A stretch of DNA of 64,000 nt, from positions 1-64,000 of the forward strand of contig JAKLKB010000009.1 of the NCBI GenBank assembly GCA_023150835.1, in the 5' to 3' direction. The translations under genes and the position numbers were made by a program. How positions within the stretch are numbered: the first letter of the stretch is position 1; every line of letters begins with the position of its first letter. The stretch comes from Myxococcota bacterium. Its GTDB lineage: Bacteria; Myxococcota_C; UBA6777. The notes below the pieces were generated by a model. That model was not told the origin of the DNA. It saw only the letters and a program-made list of their open reading frames with translations, and did not search any database. Positions 57,906 to 64,000 of this stretch are shown here, piece after piece.

Positions 57906-59053
57906 GGACATCCCTCCTGATGCGCTCCGCGAAAAGACACCGCAACAAGCGTCTGGTTGATGTGAAGACCGTTGAGTTGCTCACCGTATGTATCGAAGGC
58001 CACCATCGCCCGAGAGATACGGCGATATGTTTCGCCGAGACTTGATTCGATTCCCTTTTGCTTCGCTTCTAACGCACGCAAAATGCAGTGAAATCCCAGC
58101 AAAAAATCGAAAGGTTCGGCATCTCTCATCGACGGCAAAAACGCCTCCCCTAGAGCAACGGGCATTTCTTTGTGTCCAGCGATATCCAAGACCATCCCCT
58201 CTTCGACAGCGCAGTAAAATTTGATGGCTCCATCTTCTGTGATCGCTTGGATGCTGCGCACGTACATCTCGCCGTCGCATTCAAAGAGGACAGGATGCAA
58301 AAAAGTGATCTCGTTTGTAACTTCTTGCGGAGACAGCCCTAATGCCGCTGCGTACGCTTCGATCGCAGGGTATCCGTCCATCTCGTACACCGTTCGCGTT
58401 TGTGGATTGGCTTGGGTGATCACCACAGAACGCGAAGTGGCTTTGAAATGTTGGTGTTTGAGAAACGCGACTTCCGCGCCGTTTTTTTCGCCAAATAGCA
58501 CGACTGCAGCGTGTTTGTGTGCGTTTCCGTTGTGGTACACAAAGGTTTCGCGAAAAGCCAGATCATCGCCCGCCGAGCCGCCTGCGATCTCGATCCCTTC
58601 GAGCGCATCGGCCAACGATGCGATCACCTTTTCCTCTTGACCAGAAAGCCCGTCCACAAACAAGAGGCAAAAATAATTTCTTGGATCGAAACTTTCTCGT
58701 TGGATCGAAAAGCCCTCAAAGAGATCCTCCACCCTCTTTTCCGCCACGTCTCGATCAAAAGCCTCCAGATCATCGATCCGTGCGGTTTGCCATCGGATGC
58801 CCGACCCGACAAGGCCCGACAACACCAAAGATCCCTGAAAATGCTCGCCGTTGAGATGTTCTCCTGCGGTAGAGCAACCCACCATCGGAGTGTGCGGAAA
58901 CCGATTGGACAAGCATCGAGCAACCCGCACAGGATCTTGTTGGGTGGAACTGAACACAAAAAGGATCTCTGGCGCTTCGGACCAGCCTTGAGTGGCTTCA
59001 ATAACCGCCTTTTCTGCATCCGTATCGAATGAAACACCTTGCAAAACGCGCAT
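57902..59053 (-). CDS. FIST-domain sensor protein (NosP-like)
   Basis: A 383-aa cytoplasmic protein with FIST N and C domains. The N-terminal half includes ILFVFSSTQQDPVRVARCL and PMVGCSTAGEHLNGEHFQGSLV. A central LLFVDGLSGQEEKVIASLADAL precedes GGSAGDDLAFRETFVYHNG. The C-terminal half has DGYPAIEAYAAALGL and a final FDTYGEQLNGLHINQTL. FIST proteins next to histidine kinases include the haem-containing NO sensors called NosP, which inhibit a cognate kinase linked to c-di-GMP. Here the kinase and a GGDEF gene follow directly, the same arrangement. Haem binding cannot be verified by eye. ATG 59053 has GGGAGAG upstream. Confidence 0.9.
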   Translation of the reverse strand: MRVLQGVSFDTDAEKAVIEATQGWSEAPEILFVFSSTQQDPVRVARCLSNRFPHTPMVGCSTAGEHLNGEHFQGSLVLSGLVGSGIRWQTARIDDLEAFDRDVAEKRVEDLFEGFSIQRESFDPRNYFCLLFVDGLSGQEEKVIASLADALEGIEIAGGSAGDDLAFRETFVYHNGNAHKHAAVVLFGEKNGAEVAFLKHQHFKATSRSVVITQANPQTRTVYEMDGYPAIEAYAAALGLSPQEVTNEITFLHPVLFECDGEMYVRSIQAITEDGAIKFYCAVEEGMVLDIAGHKEMPVALGEAFLPSMRDAEPFDFLLGFHCILRALEAKQKGIESSLGETYRRISRAMVAFDTYGEQLNGLHINQTLVAVSFRGAHQEGCP

Positions 59054-59109
59054 GACGCTCTCCCTCGACCAGCAGGCTGAATCTTTGAAAACTCTCTAGA
59101 ATGGGACTT

Positions 59110-59222
59110 GTACGATATCCGAGTGATGTGTAGAGGAGAGTATGTAGATGCCCTGTGATTGGGCAGACACAGGGGTCTGCCCCTACATCCTTACGATCAC
59201 ACAACGGGCAGATCTCGTATTA
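59110..59222 (+). repeat. GTAG-hairpin dispersed element, copy C
   Basis: About 113 bp. Left end TACGATATCCGAGTGATGTG, hairpin GGGCAGacacaggggtCTGCCC followed by CTAC, right end GGGCAGATCTCGTATTA. Together with the adjacent repeat at 59231-59356 it fills the roughly 340-bp gap between the FIST and CheX-like genes; no ORF is supported there. Confidence 0.87.
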
Positions 59223-59230
59223 CGCATTTG

Positions 59231-59356
59231 GATGGTTTTGTGGGGTTTCACCCCACACCCCACGAGAGGGCCAAGCCCTCTTGACACCGTGTTGGGCGAA
59301 GAGAACACAGGTTTTTCAACACAACGGCTCTGCCGCTTGAAGCGTCGCGAACACGG
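59231..59356 (+). repeat. Dispersed repeat family 2, copy 2
   Basis: About 126 bp with hairpins GTGGGGTTTCACCCCAC and GAGGGCCAAGCCCTC, then TTGACACCGTGTTGG and the tail CCGCTTGAAGCGTCGCGAAC. It aligns along its full length with 8594-8717. Confidence 0.8.
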
Positions 59357-59390
59357 CTTCTTTGCAAAACTGCGTGACGGCTGTCCTATT

Positions 59391-59915
59391 TCAAAAGAAA
59401 AGCATATCACCAGCCTCTTGTGACTCGTCTTGTGGGTCGGTTAATCGGGCAAGTTCAAGGTTTTCAGCGTACTGATAATCTACCCACACATGCAATCCCC
59501 CAGACTCACCCCAAAAGGTGTATTTTTGGATCTTGCTTTCAGTGGAGTTGGGTACGCGAAGAGACACCCCGCGCAATAAAACAGGAGAGGCGATCCACAA
59601 GGTTTGGCCGTACTTCATCAATTCGCCTTTGATTCGGCCCAACAACTGGTTCGAGATCTCGCCCAACCAATCAAACAGCATCTCTTCTTGGGGGTCTTGA
59701 TCTTGGGGGATGGGAAAGATTCGTCTCACAAAATCAATCTGCCCCAAAACTCCGAGCGTTCCGCGCAAATGTTTTCCAGAAAAACCGATGACAGCGGCTA
59801 TCTCGCCTTCGTAGTCGGGTACGGGCAATTGATTTTTTCGGACATCCATCTCTGGAAAAAGCGAGGTACAGCACGTTTTGGTGATCTCATCGAGCAATGT
59901 CGCAGTAGTTTGCAT
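59391..59915 (-). CDS. CheX-like chemotaxis phosphatase
   Basis: Predicted CheY-P phosphatase of the CheC/CheX/FliY group. The 174-aa product contains the single catalytic helix DWLGEISNQLLGRIKGELMKYG, with the ExxN pair Glu86 and Asn89, as in CheX. The preceding VIGFSGKHLRGTLGVLG strand segment is also typical. ATG 59915 has GGGAGA upstream; the longer open frame upstream overlaps the cheY end and is not protein-like. It follows cheY on the same strand by about 140 bp, so it probably dephosphorylates that CheY. Confidence 0.82.
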   Translation of the reverse strand: MQTTATLLDEITKTCCTSLFPEMDVRKNQLPVPDYEGEIAAVIGFSGKHLRGTLGVLGQIDFVRRIFPIPQDQDPQEEMLFDWLGEISNQLLGRIKGELMKYGQTLWIASPVLLRGVSLRVPNSTESKIQKYTFWGESGGLHVWVDYQYAENLELARLTDPQDESQEAGDMLFF

Positions 59916-60058
59916 ACGGTTCTCCCAAGTGTGGCAAAAGCCGCTTTGTGAGGCGTGAATGGATCCGTTGAGGGGGCGCTTTGCGGAACATGGATCGGCC
60001 CGTTTGTGGCGGAAGACGGCCATCCGAACGGAGCAAGATGCGATCGGATGGCAAAGCG

Positions 60059-60421
60059 TCACAGAGCCAGTTTGTGGACAGCTTTGACAAGCAGATCGGG
60101 CTGAAAGGGTTTGACGATCCAGCCCTTTGCACCGACCTCTTTGGCTTTTCGGATCAGGCTTGGTTGCCCTTCTGTGGTGAGCATCAAGATCGGGACACGG
60201 ATCCCCGCATGATAGGCGCGCTGGACCATCTCGATCCCGTCCATACGCGGCATATTGACGTCACAGATCGCCATCGAAAGATCCGAAGTATGAAGCAGAT
60301 GTTCGAGCCCTTCTTCGCCGTCAACGGCTTCAACGATCTCGAAACCTGCGGGAATAAGAGCTTGGCGCAATTGCTGCCGAACTGTCGCGGAATCATCCAC
60401 CAACAACACTCGTTTGCTCAT
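60059..60421 (-). CDS. Stand-alone CheY-like response regulator
   Basis: A 120-aa single receiver domain. Acidic pocket Asp9-Asp10 (VLLVDDS), phosphoacceptor Asp54 in AICDVNMPRMDG, switch Thr in LMLTTEG and Lys in IVKPF are all present, so it should be phosphorylatable. No output domain. ATG 60421 has GAGG 7 nt upstream. It heads a minus-strand block with a CheX-like phosphatase, then (after repeats) the FIST, kinase and GGDEF genes. This suggests that the Hpt/CheA-like kinase may phosphorylate it. Confidence 0.9.
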   Translation of the reverse strand: MSKRVLLVDDSATVRQQLRQALIPAGFEIVEAVDGEEGLEHLLHTSDLSMAICDVNMPRMDGIEMVQRAYHAGIRVPILMLTTEGQPSLIRKAKEVGAKGWIVKPFQPDLLVKAVHKLAL

Positions 60422-60572
60422 CAGTGTGCCTCGCTCTAGCGTCGATGGATCGGTGCTTTTACAAAAGCATGGATGCCACCAACGAAGGTGTTGTGCTTGT
60501 TGCAAACAATGGAGTCTTTTGTCTCTGTTGTTGAGAGTGACGGGCCGCACAAAAAAACCTGAAGAGCAAAGT

Positions 60573-62192
60573 CTAGATTTTTTTGGACTCGGAGAGGGGC
60601 GAAGCAGAAGAGGCGGGGGTCGGGCCATAATAGAAGCGGAAAGCGGCAAGGCCGAAAAGCGCGATGGCAACGACATAATGGTGGGTGTTCATTTGGATTG
60701 GGAGGCGAAGGATCGGTTTGAGGATCAAGTACAACATACCGAGCCAAGCGTGTGCGATCAAATACAGCCCAAGGATGCGCCGTGTCGAAGGCACTTCCCA
60801 ACGCTTTTTGGCCAACAGCAAAAACGCAAGCCAGTGCAACGGGTGGTACATCAAAAGGTTTGCATTGTGCGGAGGTTCGGGCATCCATGTAAAAAACATC
60901 ATCAAGGCCAACGCGGTCCCAAGAGACGCGGCCACAAACAGATACACCCGCAGCCACCGACGAAACGCAGGGCGCGCCCACAACAACAGCCCCAACAACC
61001 ACCAAAATCCGCCGAGTCCGTAAGTGAGCGACACAGGCTCGACACGCATCGCCTCCGCTGCTTTTCGTTGGTACAACGTGGCTGAGGGCGCAGCCAACGA
61101 TCTTCCACGCGAGACCAGCCAATTTGGATCCGCCACGTAAGACTCCAAGTACACAGGCAAAAACATATCATCCCACCGACGCAACGGGCGATCTGCAAAA
61201 GGCCCCATCCCAAAGTCCATCAAGATCATCAGCACAGGATTTGGCGTGGTGCGTTGCATGACGTGTTTTCGGTAGGTATTGGGGCTGAGCGCCAAGGCAT
61301 CTTCACGAAACACCGGTCCCATCGCATAATGCAACGCATCGCGCAGCTTGGTCGAGCAGTTTTGCCGATAATGATCATATCTGTAAAAGCGGTTTTCGGG
61401 GCGCGAATGGTGTCGCAAAAAATGCAGCAGACGCCGTATCTCCTTGGCGCGCAGATGAAGCGTGCGAAACTGGTAGGTGCGATCGGTGTATTGATAACCG
61501 CGCAGCAGATAGTTGTGCGGGATCACACTCAACCAATACTGCATCTGATTGCGCAGATAATCGCGCAACAGCTTCACAGGGTTGTTCCCCGAAAAAGTCC
61601 CGAAGTTATACGTCATGTCCTGCCCAAGCAACCGATCTCGAACACGCAAGGCATTGTGACCGAAGTACGTAAACAGCCAGTTTCCCGGACCGATCGTGAC
61701 GAGATCCACGCGGTACCGCTGCAAGATCCGCTCATCGCTTTCTTGTGCAGGATCGAGTCGACGCCATCCCCTCCGCCTGAGGCGATCAGCGCGACCCCAT
61801 CGATCTTTTTGCGCATCTCGCTGTGTCGAAAAGGGGCGAACAGGAACAGACGGCATTGGTAAACGTCGATCTGGCCGAGAGGATGGAGAAGATGGGCGTG
61901 GTTCGGGCGAAGAGATGGGGGACTCAGGCGGAAGCTCAGGCAACCAATCGCCATGTTTGAATTGGAGGATGTGTTTCTTTGGATCGCTCGGAGGGATGGG
62001 CTTGGACAACGTGGTTTTTGACGTTGGAGGAATGGGCGCCGACAGCGAGGCTTTCGATGTTGGAACGCTTGTCGGAGGGCGAGAATACGCATCCGATGCT
62101 GCCAACAAGCAGAGGCCAAGCAAGAGACCAAAGGCCCCAACCATCGGAAAATAACGCAAACATCTCGGAATAACGATATGTAATTGGATCAT
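60573..62192 (-). CDS. DUF4105 (Lnb-type) cysteine-fold membrane protein
   Basis: 539 aa. An N-terminal signal or anchor (about 14-34) is followed by a Pro/Ser-rich linker. The DUF4105/Lnb N-terminal domain follows (about 155-360), with a papain-like layout. A His lies in TYFGHNALRV (His179) and a Cys in RYDHYRQNCSTKLRDAL (Cys279), the likely catalytic pair. The C-terminal third has four or five membrane helices (about 385-530). DUF4105 proteins are periplasmic thiol hydrolases of largely unknown substrate. ATG 62192 lacks a strong ribosome site, so the start is moderately sure. The C-terminus ends 150 bp before the cheY start. Confidence 0.84.
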   Translation of the reverse strand: MIQLHIVIPRCLRYFPMVGAFGLLLGLCLLAASDAYSRPPTSVPTSKASLSAPIPPTSKTTLSKPIPPSDPKKHILQFKHGDWLPELPPESPISSPEPRPSSPSSRPDRRLPMPSVPVRPFSTQRDAQKDRWGRADRLRRRGWRRLDPAQESDERILQRYRVDLVTIGPGNWLFTYFGHNALRVRDRLLGQDMTYNFGTFSGNNPVKLLRDYLRNQMQYWLSVIPHNYLLRGYQYTDRTYQFRTLHLRAKEIRRLLHFLRHHSRPENRFYRYDHYRQNCSTKLRDALHYAMGPVFREDALALSPNTYRKHVMQRTTPNPVLMILMDFGMGPFADRPLRRWDDMFLPVYLESYVADPNWLVSRGRSLAAPSATLYQRKAAEAMRVEPVSLTYGLGGFWWLLGLLLWARPAFRRWLRVYLFVAASLGTALALMMFFTWMPEPPHNANLLMYHPLHWLAFLLLAKKRWEVPSTRRILGLYLIAHAWLGMLYLILKPILRLPIQMNTHHYVVAIALFGLAAFRFYYGPTPASSASPLSESKKI

Positions 62193-62624
62193 TTCAATCG
62201 GCTGCTCTTTCTGTGTAGGGTTTCTGCAATATCCTGATAGGACGCGATCGATACGGGGTCAAGGGAGCCTTGCGACGGAGGCGTGACGTGGCCTCTCGCC
62301 CCGACACAAACAAACCCAATCAATCCTACGAGATCCGCCCGTTGCGTGATCGTAAAGAGGTAGGGGCAGACAGGTGTGGATGCCCAAGAATCGGGCATCT
62401 ACGTACTCTCGTTTGCTGTGTACATCCCTCGGATATCGTATCACTTCCACAAGAGAGACGGAACATCGGGGGCTTGCAAGTCCTTGCGTTGAAGCGCAAC
62501 CTTTGGGGGTGTGGATCGGGCGTCTATGGTGTGGGGTGTGAATCGGGCGTCTATTGTATCGGTCGTGGATCGGGCGTCTTTGCAAAGCTCCCACAACGCA
62601 ACAAGAAACGAGGAAGCGAGAAAG
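62193..62624. other. Divergent spacer with a dispersed element and short repeats
   Basis: No gene. It holds GTAG-hairpin copy D (62327-62442) and, at about 62508-62580, three imperfect copies of GTGGATCGGGCGTCTA. The promoters of the DUF4105 and protease genes must lie here. Confidence 0.6.
62327..62442 (-). repeat. GTAG-hairpin dispersed element, copy D (reversed)
   Basis: About 116 bp in the opposite orientation to copies A-C. It begins CTACGAGATCCGCCCGTTGC and contains GTAGGGGCAGACAGGTGTGG (GTAG at 62360-62363). It ends CTCGGATATCGTATCA. The hairpin's far arm is diverged (GATGCCC). Confidence 0.82.
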
Positions 62625-64000
62625 ATGTTGAAGTGTCCGAAGAAATGGAATCCAAGGACGGCGGCGATCTGGGCATTTGTTGCATGGATCGGGATGTTTC
62701 CGATGGCAGCCTCTGCACAGGTGGCTCAAAACAAGCCTGAATTGACAAACAGCACAGCGAGCGATCCACAAGATCTATTGGTGGTCTCCAAAGAACTCCC
62801 GCTCTTGCGCTGGATGATCAGTCGATTGCCCCAAGCCTACATCGATCCTGCGCAATTCGACCCGCCTCGGATGTTTCGTGCAGCGTTGGAACGATTGGCT
62901 TACCATGTGACGGATATCTGGGTGGATTTCTCGGCTGAAAGCAAAGGCACGTTCACCCTCCACGTCGGCTCTCAGCGCAAAGACTTTGCGATCGGCAGCT
63001 TCTTTGGGATCTTGGATGTTTGGATCAAAGCACAAAAGATCATGCCTTTCATCAAAGAGCATTATCGGGGATCGATGACTACGCAACAGATGGACTATTA
63101 CATGGTGCAAGGCGTCCTGTCGACCTTGGACAAACAAACGCGACTGGTCGACGTGTCAGGGAGAACGAACGCCAAAAGCCTCGTACAGCCCGGGATGATC
63201 GGCATCCTGTCAGACATGAAGGAGGGAAAGCTGATCATCCAAAAGGTATATCCTGATTCACCTGCCGACCAAGCGGGCTTGTTGCGCGGCGATCAGATCG
63301 TCCAGATCAACGGCGAGCCTGTCTTGCCGACCATGACACTCGAACAATTGGTTGTAAAGCTCCGAGGGTTCCGAGGGACACGCTTGGCTCTTCATCTTTT
63401 GCGCAAGGGCTGGAAAGCCGCTCGACGCATCGTGTTGATCCGCGCCCAGATGCAAGCCCCTCTTGTGGTCGCTCATCTGCTGCCGGGGCGGATCGCGTAT
63501 ATCCGTTTGCGCCAATTCAGCCAAGGCGCAACAGCGATGATCCGCGAAGAGATGGGCCGACTGCGCCGCCAGATCGAAGGCAACTTCCTTGGGCTGATCC
63601 TCGATCTTCGCGACAACCCCGGGGGTCTTGTGATCGAAGCCGTCGCGATCTGCTCGATGTTTGTAGAAAAAGGAGAGGTCACTTCGTTTGTTGGCGCTCG
63701 CATCCCACGCAAAACATACAGCGTGACCGGAAAAAACACCGAGGAAAAATATCCCCTCGCTGTCCTTCTTAATGGCCGCTCAGCTTCTGCGTCTGAATTG
63801 CTCGCAGGTGCGCTGCAAATGCACAATCGCGCCGTGATCTTGGGCCGCCAAAGCTACGGCAAAGGCACCGTCCAAAGCGCAGGACTGGCCTTGGGTGGGC
63901 GTTTTTATATGGCCGTCACCATCGCACAATACCTGATCCCGGGGGACGTCTCGATCCAAGGAGCGGGTATCCGCCCCGATATCGAACTGGTGCCTGTGCG
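62625..64000 (+). CDS. S41 C-terminal processing protease (Ctp/Tsp), 3' end outside window
   Basis: Periplasmic serine protease of the Ctp family. ATG 62625 follows a purine-rich GAGGAAGCGAGAAAG. The signal peptide (about 1-32) ends FPMAASAQ. A helical N-terminal region is followed by a PDZ domain (about 190-260; KEGKLIIQKVYPDSPADQAG, LLRGDQIVQINGEPV). The S41 core has LGLILDLRDNPGGLVIEA, the nucleophile Ser in LNGRSASASELLAGAL, and the general-base Lys in GRQSYGKGTVQS. The reading frame is open to the window end, where the DIELVPV segment usually near the end of the catalytic core has been reached. About 459 codons are visible. Confidence 0.92.
   Translation, partial: MLKCPKKWNPRTAAIWAFVAWIGMFPMAASAQVAQNKPELTNSTASDPQDLLVVSKELPLLRWMISRLPQAYIDPAQFDPPRMFRAALERLAYHVTDIWVDFSAESKGTFTLHVGSQRKDFAIGSFFGILDVWIKAQKIMPFIKEHYRGSMTTQQMDYYMVQGVLSTLDKQTRLVDVSGRTNAKSLVQPGMIGILSDMKEGKLIIQKVYPDSPADQAGLLRGDQIVQINGEPVLPTMTLEQLVVKLRGFRGTRLALHLLRKGWKAARRIVLIRAQMQAPLVVAHLLPGRIAYIRLRQFSQGATAMIREEMGRLRRQIEGNFLGLILDLRDNPGGLVIEAVAICSMFVEKGEVTSFVGARIPRKTYSVTGKNTEEKYPLAVLLNGRSASASELLAGALQMHNRAVILGRQSYGKGTVQSAGLALGGRFYMAVTIAQYLIPGDVSIQGAGIRPDIELVPV

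Overview
The window reads as chromosomal DNA from a Myxococcota-like (formerly deltaproteobacterial) Gram-negative bacterium. The evidence is family content. There is a GltJ/AgmX-type protein (zinc ribbon + GYF + TonB-like C-terminus), a bacterial mevalonate operon, and several large TPR/zinc-ribbon/disordered proteins of myxobacterial style. There are also PEGA and DUF4105 proteins and many predicted outer-membrane or lipoprotein products. No phylogenetic computation was possible, so the taxon is an inference. No tRNA or rRNA gene and no CRISPR array was recognised.

Layout. 0-6 kb (minus strand): a type III export-apparatus operon in flagellar order, sctQ/fliMN-like, fliO-like, sctR, sctS, sctT, sctU, then a glycine-rich ORF cut by the window edge. 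6-14 kb: a carbon-nitrogen hydrolase with a lipoprotein whose leader contains a 21-bp tandem repeat, a small TonB/AgmX C-terminal protein, a VKOR-DsbA-DsbA triple fusion, proS, a TPR protein and a beta-barrel-like protein. 14-21.5 kb: a membrane protein, a short division cluster (rsmH-ftsL-ftsI), a PEGA protein, a lipoprotein and a small membrane protein. 21.6-39 kb: a 1781-aa TPR protein, the GltJ/AgmX-like protein, a zinc-ribbon protein with about five copies of an unrecognised domain, a DHH phosphoesterase, a zinc-ribbon/GYF/TPR protein and a periplasmic TPR protein.

39.6-45.8 kb: a mevalonate/isoprenoid operon, mvaS, a GbsR/MarR-like regulator, mevalonate kinase, mvaD, and a fused phosphomevalonate kinase-polyprenyl diphosphate synthase. 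46-53 kb: a barrel-like protein, a disordered TM/TPR protein, selB and rsmI. 53-54.5 kb: a REP-associated tyrosine transposase (RAYT) gene lying in a bed of REP-like hairpins. 54.8-60.4 kb (minus strand): a signalling operon, CheY, CheX-like, FIST sensor, PAS/Hpt/CheA-like kinase, GAF-GGDEF cyclase. 60.5-64 kb: a DUF4105 membrane protein and a truncated S41 (Ctp) protease.

Two themes stand out. First, several dispersed repeat families fill the spacers. One consists of about 115-bp elements with imperfect inverted ends and a central hairpin preceded by GTAG, the signature of RAYT substrates. The RAYT gene in the window carries the same GTAG-hairpins inside its own reading frame and is flanked by a five-copy tandem array of them, so enzyme and substrates are seen together. 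Second, there are uncommon domain fusions and gene pairings: PMK-prenyltransferase, VKOR-DsbA-DsbA, a NosP-like FIST/kinase/GGDEF operon, and three neighbouring zinc-ribbon proteins. Starts were chosen by ribosome binding site, overlap and family alignment from memory. Functions are homology inferences made by reading the translated sequence.
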